Positions 54,865 to 63,263 of a stretch of 64,000 nt of DNA are shown here, in pieces. The notes beneath the pieces are model-generated. The model saw nothing but the letters and a program-made list of their open reading frames with translations. It was not told the origin of the DNA and did no database searches. A program made the position numbers and the translations under genes. Position 1 is the first letter of the stretch. The number at the start of each line of letters is the position of its first letter. This DNA is from JAJRRH01 sp047638815 (GTDB lineage Bacteria; Bacteroidota; Bacteroidia; Flavobacteriales_D; JABDKJ01), in assembly GCA_047638815.1 (NCBI GenBank), contig JBLIMR010000001.1, forward strand, positions 342,107 to 406,106, written 5' to 3'.

Positions 54865-57800
54865 TTATTCCTTTATTAATTTCCCGCTAAATTGATCTCC
54901 ATCTTGATTAAGTACTTTTACGATATAAACCCCAGCTTCTAAGCTGCTCACATCTAATTGTATGCTTTGCTCTCCAATAGTATAGTTTACAGAATGATTT
55001 TTTTTCCCTATTATATCGTAAACTTCCATTGTGCTTATTGTCTCATAATCCAGATACTTCGCTTTACTTAATTCAAGAACTATAGTGGTTGAATTTTGTG
55101 CTGGATTAGGATATATAATGAGCCTGTTCAACACGCCATCCGTATTATATTTAATAATATTTTGAACCCTGTTAGTAGTTAAAGGGTCTTCAAAATCAAA
55201 TACAATGTTTGCTTTGTTTGGAATAATTTGTCCATTTTTAATACCTTTTTTAGGGCTAATCTTAAATTCTGCAAATCCATTACTACCCTCTTGATTTTCA
55301 CTACTATCTGGTAAGAAAATATTTGTATAAATAAACTTTATTGTTTGCCCCTCTCTTTGCGTAACGTAGGCATGACTGGATAGAATGCTGTTGATAGTAT
55401 TGACATCTAACTCTTCTGGTAGCGTGTTCGTTATTTTTACATTCTGAGCGAAATACGTACCTACATTCTGGAAACGAATTTTATAGCGTAATTCTTGTGT
55501 CTTTTCAATGTAACCCTCATAACCATCTCCAACAGGATAAACCGTTAAATCATTTGGATCTATTGCCCCTACAACTGGATTAACATCCGTAAATGTATTA
55601 TCTGAAATATCACAATCGTTATCATTATTAGTTATAGTAGCGGTAACGCTTAATTCTTTTCCAATTGTTGTGGCTACACTTATTGAATCTATAATACTAA
55701 TGTCATAATTAGTTATGGCCTTAACAGTATCAAATAGCCATGTATATGTTACAATTGTATCATTTTGAACTGAACTGTTCCATGGGCTTGATGCGCTTAA
55801 GAAAACAATATCTTCATGAACTTCCAGACTCAACTCAACATCAAATGCATCAAAAATTCCAGCGTTACCATAAATAACAGAATAAGTATTCTGAAATCCT
55901 TTTCTTAAAGCGGTTGTTCCAAGGCTAATATTTAAATTCGGATCTGGGCAAGTTGTAATATTCCCAAAACTATTTCCAAAATAGGTTAGGCCGTCTACAA
56001 TAGTAAGTCCAATGCCTTCTGCGTTACAGTTGGCAGTCCAGTTAATTGGTAACTCTTGAGTTACAGTATAAACCCCAGCTTCTAAAAAGAAGTTATATTC
56101 CCCATTCTCATCTGTAGTAATAAACCGGCTACCGGGTTCAACTTTAACTAATGTTCCAGGAATACCTAATTCTCCAGCATCTTGATCACAGTTTAGATTC
56201 TCATCATGATAAACAAAACCACAAACCTGTATTCCATCTCCCTCTACCAAATCTATATTGTCATTAATATTTTGATTGATTATCTCTTGACGATAACCAG
56301 ATGGCCATTGTACGATAATTGAATCTATAGTTGTTGCATCTCCTAAACCAAATAACGTTTTAAGCGAATTCTGACTTCCAGCTCCTCCTCCAGTTTGTGC
56401 AGACAGTTCTTTTAACTGCCAAACAGCTACGCCATAAATAGTGGCTTTAACACTTATACGAGCTCCAATAGCACTTCTATTCGCATTTACACCTGTTAGG
56501 TTCATACATAACCAACTATTACCATTTGCTTTACTGTTTTCGAAAAACACATTGGTTTCGTTAGAATGGTTTCCGACCAATACATCTAAATCTCCATCAT
56601 TATCATAATCGCTCCAAGCTTGTGAGTAAGAGTTTCCTAAATTCTCAGATAAAAGTGTTTCTAGTTTAGAAAAAGAACCATCTCCATTATTGATATACAT
56701 GGTATTTTTATCTGACTGATCGTTACAAACATAAAGGTCTACGTCACCATCGTTATCAAAATCTACCCAATTACTACTACTGGATAAACCTCCATCAGTT
56801 ACTAATAACCCTGAGGTAATTTCTGTAAAAGTTCCATCTCCATTGTTCTGGTAAAAAAAATTGTTTTGTCCACTTGTATTGGTTACAAATAAATCTAAAT
56901 CAGCATCATTATCATAATCTCCCCAGCTACAGCCTACAGAGTTGGCATTATCCGCCACAATTCCAACATTATCCATTTTTGTAAATACATCTGCTCCATC
57001 ATTTCTATATAATGAATTACTTCCTCCATTGGTTGCAGGTATAAACACATCCATATCTCCATCATTATCATAATCTGCCCAAGTTGCTCCAATAGAATGT
57101 TTAGCCTCTTGCACTATAGCAGAATTAGTAATGAGGGTAAACGTTTCGTCTCCATTATTTTTATATAATAAGTTAAATCTAGTTGGCATATAGTCTGTTA
57201 CAAATAAATCTAAATAACCATCATTATTATAATCTACCCAACTAGCACCATGACAATAACCACTATAATTAGCGATATCACCTGTTGTAATCTTAGTGAA
57301 ATTACCCCCTCCGTTATTTTTGTAAAGTGCATTCACAGCTCCTGTATTATTAGCCACAAACAAATCTAACTGTCCATCATTGTTATAATCTCCCCAAGTA
57401 CCAGCAATGGAACTACCCCCATCTGTAGTTATAACTCCAGAAGTCTCTTTAGTAAAGCTTCCATCTCCATTATTATGATATAAAAAACTTCCACTATTTA
57501 TATCATATTCTGCCACATAAAGGTCATCAAAACCATCGTTATCATAATCTCCCCAAGAAACTCCCCAAGAATTAGATAAATCATTAGAAAGACCTGCTAA
57601 TGTGTTTTGATTAAACTCTTCAGAAACTAATAAAGAATTAGAAGTAACACAAGTTGGATTATTAAAAATTATACCTTCATACGTATTAACTGCTCCGGCA
57701 GTAGAAAGCTGTCGCCCCTCCAGAAATACACCTGTCCCAGAGCTACAAGCTCCATTATGAGATAGGAATGTTCCCTTTAAAACAGAGGTAGCGCCTATGC

Positions 57801-59022
57801 TAATAGCACCAGTTGCGACTCCAGCACCACCAATCCAAAAAACATTGCAAGGGTGCGCGTCATTTGTTAAAATTACTTTTGATGCAGCTGCTACAGTAAA
57901 TGCCCCAGCAAACTTAAAAACAAATATTGCATCGGGATTGTTTTGACCATCCAACGTTATTGTGCCTGCTAAAGATCCTGCCGCTCCTATATAATAAACC
58001 CCAGGATCTACGGTTTCTCCAGAGCCAAAAGCTGGCGCATGTATAGTTACCGTATTGGATAGCGCCATAAGCGCAGTATAAGCGTTATCGAGATCTATTT
58101 TTGCTTGTATAGTAAGTGCATCTGAATTGTAAAAAGAATCGACAACAACTGAAGAACCATAACCACTTATAACACCACCATCTGTACCAATATTACCATC
58201 AACACCAGTTGTAGAAGTATTTGCTGCCGCACCAAAACTGGTAAAAAGGGCAAAGTTGGAAAGAACTCCTAAAACATCAACCGCAGCTGCTGGACTACAA
58301 TCCGCTTCACAAACTACGGGAATGGTACTTACACAAAAAGGTGCAATTGCCACAGCATCAGCACCAATAGTTATTGCTCCTTGAAAAGAAAACATTCTTC
58401 CTTCAAGATCAACATTTGCGCCTAAATTCACTGCCCCTATATGTGCAAATAAAGTTCCTTTTACTACAGCATTTGCTGCAACAGAAATAGCTCCTTCAGC
58501 TATCCAGAAAACATTACAGGATTGTGTTCCATTAACTAAATTAACCATTGCACCTGCAGCTATTGTTAAGGCTCCGTTAGATTTAATGATAAAGTAAGCG
58601 TTAGGATCTCCTCCTCCATCAAGGTTAAGAACCCCACCTACAGATCCGGCACCACCCGTATAATAAACTCCAGGGCTAATCGATTCACCAGCTCCAAAAG
58701 CTGGAGCATGTGTGCCAGGATGGGTAACAAAAAGATCATTAAGATGAATATACATCCTAAATAAATCGACTTTACACTGTTCCGTTACAGCGTCATCATT
58801 ATAAACATTACCAATAAAAGCTGGCGCCACACAACCGCTTATTATTCCAACATCTGCACCAACATCTCCAGTAAGAAGGGCTCCTCCATTGTCAACTGCT
58901 CCAGTTCCTGTATACGCTTCAAAAGTGGTAAGTATTCCTAATTCAAGTGTTTGGCTAAAGCTAAGGTTTGATAAAAAAGTTATTATTATTATTATTATTA
59001 TGTAGAGCACCTTTTTTTTCAT
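54865..59022 (-). CDS. Giant secreted protein: two ice-binding-like domains, seven FG-GAP repeats, UnbV, type IX sorting domain
   Basis: A 1,385-residue exported protein. Signal peptide 1-23 contains a run of eight isoleucines. Residues about 28-232 and 250-458 are two DUF3494 ice-binding-like domains (each with 'HAPAFG.GE...PGVYY' and 'CNVFWI'). Residues about 485-830 carry seven calcium-binding FG-GAP/VCBS repeats ('DYDNDGDLDV' type), enough for a seven-bladed propeller. About 835-925 is an ASPIC/UnbV domain ('GARISVKA', 'VQWPSGYRQ'), about 930-1000 an SdrD/Cna-B-like domain, then a DUF11-like repeat domain, and the end 'IIYPNPAQNS...GVYIVKV' is a type IX secretion sorting domain. Probably a surface adhesin or ice/glycan binder. 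Confidence 0.88.
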   Translation of the reverse strand: MKKKVLYIIIIIIITFLSNLSFSQTLELGILTTFEAYTGTGAVDNGGALLTGDVGADVGIISGCVAPAFIGNVYNDDAVTEQCKVDLFRMYIHLNDLFVTHPGTHAPAFGAGESISPGVYYTGGAGSVGGVLNLDGGGDPNAYFIIKSNGALTIAAGAMVNLVNGTQSCNVFWIAEGAISVAANAVVKGTLFAHIGAVNLGANVDLEGRMFSFQGAITIGADAVAIAPFCVSTIPVVCEADCSPAAAVDVLGVLSNFALFTSFGAAANTSTTGVDGNIGTDGGVISGYGSSVVVDSFYNSDALTIQAKIDLDNAYTALMALSNTVTIHAPAFGSGETVDPGVYYIGAAGSLAGTITLDGQNNPDAIFVFKFAGAFTVAAASKVILTNDAHPCNVFWIGGAGVATGAISIGATSVLKGTFLSHNGACSSGTGVFLEGRQLSTAGAVNTYEGIIFNNPTCVTSNSLLVSEEFNQNTLAGLSNDLSNSWGVSWGDYDNDGFDDLYVAEYDINSGSFLYHNNGDGSFTKETSGVITTDGGSSIAGTWGDYNNDGQLDLFVANNTGAVNALYKNNGGGNFTKITTGDIANYSGYCHGASWVDYNNDGYLDLFVTDYMPTRFNLLYKNNGDETFTLITNSAIVQEAKHSIGATWADYDNDGDMDVFIPATNGGSNSLYRNDGADVFTKMDNVGIVADNANSVGCSWGDYDNDADLDLFVTNTSGQNNFFYQNNGDGTFTEITSGLLVTDGGLSSSSNWVDFDNDGDVDLYVCNDQSDKNTMYINNGDGSFSKLETLLSENLGNSYSQAWSDYDNDGDLDVLVGNHSNETNVFFENSKANGNSWLCMNLTGVNANRSAIGARISVKATIYGVAVWQLKELSAQTGGGAGSQNSLKTLFGLGDATTIDSIIVQWPSGYRQEIINQNINDNIDLVEGDGIQVCGFVYHDENLNCDQDAGELGIPGTLVKVEPGSRFITTDENGEYNFFLEAGVYTVTQELPINWTANCNAEGIGLTIVDGLTYFGNSFGNITTCPDPNLNISLGTTALRKGFQNTYSVIYGNAGIFDAFDVELSLEVHEDIVFLSASSPWNSSVQNDTIVTYTWLFDTVKAITNYDISIIDSISVATTIGKELSVTATITNNDNDCDISDNTFTDVNPVVGAIDPNDLTVYPVGDGYEGYIEKTQELRYKIRFQNVGTYFAQNVKITNTLPEELDVNTINSILSSHAYVTQREGQTIKFIYTNIFLPDSSENQEGSNGFAEFKISPKKGIKNGQIIPNKANIVFDFEDPLTTNRVQNIIKYNTDGVLNRLIIYPNPAQNSTTIVLELSKAKYLDYETISTMEVYDIIGKKNHSVNYTIGEQSIQLDVSSLEAGVYIVKVLNQDGDQFSGKLIKE
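58980..59001 (-). repeat. Trinucleotide microsatellite in the signal peptide
   Basis: About seven TTA units (ATA/ATT-type codons on the coding strand) encode most of the poly-isoleucine core of the giant protein's signal peptide. Length changes by whole units would keep the frame and alter the hydrophobic core. Confidence 0.85.
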
Positions 59023-59139
59023 GGCTATATTTTTTTCATATAAATCACTAAGGTTATGCCATTAAGTAGTGTTCGCGCCAAACCTGCTGGTAAACAGTGC
59101 GTTAATTTGCTTTTGCATTAAACTAAAAATGTAGTGTAT

Positions 59140-59154
59140 TTCCCATATTGGGAG
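59140..59154. promoter_or_regulatory. Island palindrome, copy 3
   Basis: TTCCC-ATATT-GGGAG, 117 bases upstream of the giant gene's start; one arm base differs. TTTGGC on the minus strand is at 59082-59077. Confidence 0.5.
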
Positions 59155-59210
59155 GGATTGGAGTTGTTTTGGGAAGTTGTAAATAGCACTCAATTTCGTG
59201 AGGCTCCCAG

Positions 59211-59540
59211 GTCTTGGCACAAAATAGCCATATCAAACCAACGTATTGTAAAAGTAACCGATACCCATGTGAGCTTTAATTACTTGAATAGAAGCACCAA
59301 AAAATAGCAATTAGAAAAGTGACTGGAGCACAATTCATTCAACTTTTTTCACAACATGTGTTGCCTAAAAGATTTATTAAAATTCGGCATTATGGTTTTT
59401 TATCTACTCGGAGTAAAAAAGTGGATTTAGCCAAAATAAGAAAGGCATTAAAAGTAGAGAGCCCTCCAGTTAAAGAGGTTTTAAGCACTAGAGAACTTGT
59501 GCTTAAAACCTACGGGAAAGACCCTAATTTATGTCCTTAA
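59211..59540 (+). mobile_element. IS91-family transposase remnant (C-terminal part)
   Basis: Two overlapping frames give 'KIAISNQRIVKVTDTHVSF' (from 59221) and, after a stop and frame change near 59300, 'TGAQFIQLFSQHVLPKRFIKIRHYGFLSTRSKK' (59319-59540). This is the C-terminal region of IS91-type Y2 transposases, whose known form reads '...VAISN.RI...F...HVLP..F..IRHYG'. The HUH and catalytic tyrosine domains are missing. It is a dead relic, but it shows that rolling-circle transposition once touched the island. Confidence 0.8.
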
Positions 59541-59867
59541 CAACAAAAACCAAAAGATAAATTATTGATTCTACACAGGGGGTAAGTAGCTAATAAAGAT
59601 AGGGGAAGACCGAAGGTGTTCAGTGTAACAAAGCAATAAAATTAGTCGGATCCCAAGGACCCACTTAATTTTGATCGCTAATTGTTGTGTTCCGTTTTAA
59701 TTTCTTTAAATATTGTATTATTAATAATAGTCCATTCACTTTTCCGAATGCTATAATATGCTGTATCTCTTCAGTGTTCATCAAGCATTAATGTATGACT
59801 TCTTAATATTCCTTCAAATATTCTACCAATTTTTTCAATTGCTTTTTTGACTGAATATTTCTGTTTT
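59541..59867. other. Non-coding gap, possibly with one short ORF
   Basis: 327 bases between the IS91 remnant and galE. The only open frame worth noting is 59665-59781 on the minus strand (38 codons, 'MNTEEIQHIIAFGKVNG...'), ending in TAA. It has no recognisable family and may be a relic. The first 100 bases may be the terminal end of the IS element. I see no promoter or terminator with confidence. Confidence 0.35.
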
Positions 59868-60890
59868 TTAAGCACTCAATTTCATTTCCTGTATTTTCAA
59901 TTCCCAATTCCAAGCATCTCTTAAAGCTTCTTTAATACCATATTGAGCTTTCCATTTCAATACTGTATTCGCCTTAGTGGTATCGGCATAAATTTGTTCT
60001 ATATCTCCTTCCCTTCTTGGTACTATTTTATAATTGAGTTTAACCTGGTTAACAGCTTCAAAAGTGTTTATCATTTCTAGTACGGAATTACCTTTTCCTG
60101 TACCTACATTAAAGGTATTGGTAGCGCAATTATCATCTAAATACTGTAAGGCTTTTACATGTGCCCTGGCCAAATCTACTACGTGGATATAATCTCGTAA
60201 ACAAGTACCGTCTAAGGTATTGTAGTCGTTGCCAAACACTTGCAACTCATCTCGTATTCCTGCTGCAGTTTGTGTGATATAAGGCACTAGGTTTTCTGGC
60301 TTCCCATTTGGTAACTCTCCTATTAACCCTGAAGGATGTGCTCCAATTGGATTGAAATAGCGTAAAATAACAGCTCCATCTTTCAGGGTATCATTAATTA
60401 ATTGCTCCCCTACTTGTTTCGTGTACCCGTATGGTGATTCAGCTTTTTTGATCGGTGTTAATTCAGTTACTGGCAACTGATCTGCCTGACCGTATACCGT
60501 ACAAGATGAAGAAAATACCAATTTGGGAATACTAAAGTCTTCCACCAATTGAAGAATAGTAGTTAACGAACCAATATTGTTGTTATAATACTTCAAAGGT
60601 GAACTAACACTTTCTCCTACCGATTTAAAAGCCGCAAAATGAATAATTCCTTCTATATCACCTAAACCCATAAAGATTTCGTGCATAGTTTCATAATTTT
60701 TACAATCCACATTATAGTACATAATTGCCGACTCTGCTAGTATACACAAACAATCTATGATCCATTCTTGTGAATTAGAAAAATCATCGATAATAACAGG
60801 CATATACCCTGCTTCTATTAATTCTACTACGGTGTGAGAGCCAATAAACCCTGCTCCTCCGGTTACGATAATTTTGGGTCTATTTTCCAT
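59868..60890 (-). CDS. galE: UDP-glucose 4-epimerase (second copy)
   Basis: A 340-residue paralogue of the enzyme at 16495-17520, with 'GGAGFIGSH', 'SSSCTVYG', 'YGYTK' and 'GNDYNTLDGTCLRDYIHV'. By eye roughly half of the residues are shared with the first copy, so they are not a recent duplication; this one probably came with the island. It supplies UDP-galactose or UDP-GalNAc. It overlaps the polymerase/ligase gene by 28 bases. Confidence 0.94.
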   Translation of the reverse strand: MENRPKIIVTGGAGFIGSHTVVELIEAGYMPVIIDDFSNSQEWIIDCLCILAESAIMYYNVDCKNYETMHEIFMGLGDIEGIIHFAAFKSVGESVSSPLKYYNNNIGSLTTILQLVEDFSIPKLVFSSSCTVYGQADQLPVTELTPIKKAESPYGYTKQVGEQLINDTLKDGAVILRYFNPIGAHPSGLIGELPNGKPENLVPYITQTAAGIRDELQVFGNDYNTLDGTCLRDYIHVVDLARAHVKALQYLDDNCATNTFNVGTGKGNSVLEMINTFEAVNQVKLNYKIVPRREGDIEQIYADTTKANTVLKWKAQYGIKEALRDAWNWELKIQEMKLSA

Positions 60891-62158
60891 CTTTTCTGAA
60901 ATAAGTTAAACAATAAGGTTTCTTTTTTTGATCGGCCTTCGCGAATCTGAATCACGAATAATAAAATAAGGAATTGGTAAAAGAGAATGCCATAATTGGT
61001 TTCTCCAAAGATTCCGAATTCGGTTAATGAGTTAATAAATGCGGGTATAAACAAGGCTATAAAAAAGTTGCCGTAAAGGCTTGTCTTCCGCTCTTTTACA
61101 AAGTTTCTAATGGTTAACACCAATTGCCAAAAAACAATAAAAAACCCTACAAACCCTACATTCATTAACACCTGCATAAAGGTGTTATGGGTCATTTTTG
61201 CCGCATAGGTATTTAAGCTCTCAAAATAATCAGTGTAATTAATTCGCATAAATCCATATCCGAAAAAAGGCTCTCTTACTATTCCTTCTTGTAATAAGGC
61301 TGTCCAAAATGGAATACGGCCTGTCATACTCATTACCTCTTCCATACCTCCTCCATCTTTAAAAATTACAAACTTGAGGATAGCAGGTACAGCCAAAGCA
61401 ACTCCCGCAAACATAATAACCTTAAGTTTCTTGTTGTTAGATTGCAAAATAAGTATCCCCATTATTAGTAAAAAACCAATTGCTGAAGATCGCGAAGCAG
61501 TCAACACTAACACAACTATTGAAGCGATCATCATTACAATTGGAAATAACTTCTTCTTTGCTGTTTGAAAATACAAATAGGTCATTGCAGCACCAATACT
61601 AGAGAGCATCCCTAATTCATTGGGATTCATGTAATAACCACCCAAACGCTGCTCTTCTCCTCCACGCATCCCTCTATAAAAAAAATCTGGATCTATAAAT
61701 GATCCCACAATAAAAATGACCATTATGGGAAATACAGCAAGCGTAAAGGTTTTAATTAGATCTATAGTTTGTTCAGGGAAATAGATATTTACCATACTTA
61801 TTACTCGCATAAAAACGAATACAAACACTAAGCTTTCAAAAGTCATTAACCATTGCAAAATGGAGTACCCTGGATCTGTAGACCAAGAAAACGAAGCAAT
61901 AGCAATAAAAAGATAAATTAGATAGAATACTGGAGCTAATACATTTTCGTATTTAAATAATGGTTGACAGCCTAATCGTATCAATCTAAATTGAGCAACA
62001 ATGATTAAACCTGTCATTCCTACTCTAGCAATAATTTTAAATATTTGATTGATCGTTCTATCCTCTACCACACAGAAATAACCTGCTATTTTAATGCATA
62101 AAATAACAACCAGTATTGTACTGATGTTTCTTATTATAGCGGGTAATTTGTTAGACAT
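60863..62158 (-). CDS. O-antigen polymerase/ligase (Wzy/WaaL-type) membrane protein
   Basis: A 431-residue protein with about 11-12 membrane segments and a large periplasmic loop near residues 290-330 ('SMTGRIPFWTALLQEGIVREPFFGYGFMRI', then 'AAKMTHNTFMQVLMNVGFVGF'). The 'TGR..W...' and 'HN.F.' elements are the signature of the O-antigen ligase family. It either polymerises repeat units or transfers finished glycan. With the flippase and WecA-like genes it indicates a Wzx/Wzy-type pathway. Confidence 0.85.
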   Translation of the reverse strand: MSNKLPAIIRNISTILVVILCIKIAGYFCVVEDRTINQIFKIIARVGMTGLIIVAQFRLIRLGCQPLFKYENVLAPVFYLIYLFIAIASFSWSTDPGYSILQWLMTFESLVFVFVFMRVISMVNIYFPEQTIDLIKTFTLAVFPIMVIFIVGSFIDPDFFYRGMRGGEEQRLGGYYMNPNELGMLSSIGAAMTYLYFQTAKKKLFPIVMMIASIVVLVLTASRSSAIGFLLIMGILILQSNNKKLKVIMFAGVALAVPAILKFVIFKDGGGMEEVMSMTGRIPFWTALLQEGIVREPFFGYGFMRINYTDYFESLNTYAAKMTHNTFMQVLMNVGFVGFFIVFWQLVLTIRNFVKERKTSLYGNFFIALFIPAFINSLTEFGIFGETNYGILFYQFLILLFVIQIREGRSKKETLLFNLFQKRWKIDPKLS

Positions 62159-63263
62159 AGAGTTGTTCTAAATTTTGGACTATTATTTTCCAATTGAATT
62201 GGTTTTCGATCATTTTCTTTGCATTTTCTCTTATTCGACTAATCTTTCCATTGCTTTTCCAATTTGAAGCTGTTTGCATGGCACCAGCAATTGCAGCAGG
62301 TATATTTTTACCCAAGGTGATTCCTGCTTCGTTTTGAGAAATATAATCGCCCATATTGGTCGCTTTACTAACAATACAAGGCACTCCTAAAACGGAAGCT
62401 TCCAAAACAACTCCTGGCAATCCTTCGTTTCGAGATGTAAGCATGAAATAATCTAATTGATTCATTTTTTCTATTTTTTCTTTTCCGTAAAGGCTTCCTA
62501 AAAATTTTACCTGACTAGCTATGTTTAAATTTTGTGCCAAGCTTATTAACTCCCCCTTTTCTTCTCCATCTCCTATTAACCACAATTCACCCTTCCCACC
62601 ATTAACAGTAAGGTATTCAGCAAATCCTTTCAAGAGAATATCTAAGCCTTTTGTCTTAATATCTAATCTTCCACAAAATCCAAAAATGGGAATCAAATTT
62701 TCTTTTTTGGAATCGGAAGGAATTGTTACTTCTTCAGCATTTTGACCATTAGGTACTAACTTATAATTTTCTATTTGAAACAATTGCTTTGCTCCAGCTA
62801 TTTCACTCTTCCCAATAAAGTGCAAAGCTTTTGCATTTTCAACTAATGTTCTTTCAAACAAGTTGATGTACAATTTCTTTTTCCAGTTGCTACGTTCCAT
62901 TGCAATGGTATTGTAACTCCCGTGAGGTGTAAATACATACTTAAACCCTTTTTTTAAAATAAGTCTCGCTATTAATATAAACTGAGGTATAAATCCTCCA
63001 TGAAAATGGAATACCGCTTTTTGATATTTCTTATCAATGGCCTCTTCCATTCCTTGTGGTAAAAAGAATTTTGAAGTCTCTTGAAATAAAACGGTTTTAT
63101 AATTTCTTTTAGGGTAATCGTGTACCGGAGCTTTGGTAATTCCCCATACACTAACATTATAACCCAATTCGGCTTGATAGGTTGCCAAACTATTTACTAC
63201 TTTATTTACGCCATTCATTCTGTTAGGATTGGCTTTTCCCAGTATGATGTGAATTATTTCCAT
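62151..63263 (-). CDS. Glycosyltransferase family 4 protein
   Basis: A 370-residue GT-B transferase. 'IIHIILGKANPNRMNGVNKVVNSLA' opens it, 'FTPHGSYNTIAMERSNWKKKLYINLFERTLVENAKALHFIGKSE' is the acceptor domain (seen over about residues 112-155), 'FGFCGRLDIKTKGLDILLKGFAEYL' begins the donor domain, and 'TSRNEGLPGVVLEASVLGVPCIVS' is the EX7E-like site. It overlaps genes on both sides by 8-10 bases. Confidence 0.9.
   Translation of the reverse strand: MEIIHIILGKANPNRMNGVNKVVNSLATYQAELGYNVSVWGITKAPVHDYPKRNYKTVLFQETSKFFLPQGMEEAIDKKYQKAVFHFHGGFIPQFILIARLILKKGFKYVFTPHGSYNTIAMERSNWKKKLYINLFERTLVENAKALHFIGKSEIAGAKQLFQIENYKLVPNGQNAEEVTIPSDSKKENLIPIFGFCGRLDIKTKGLDILLKGFAEYLTVNGGKGELWLIGDGEEKGELISLAQNLNIASQVKFLGSLYGKEKIEKMNQLDYFMLTSRNEGLPGVVLEASVLGVPCIVSKATNMGDYISQNEAGITLGKNIPAAIAGAMQTASNWKSNGKISRIRENAKKMIENQFNWKIIVQNLEQLYV

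Noticed and set aside
49535..59139. Full sigma-54 promoters (TGGCAC-N5-TTGCA) ahead of the three island units
   Set aside because: TTTGGC is present in all three, but the -12 half is not convincing at the fixed spacing; kept only as a possibility within the palindrome finding.
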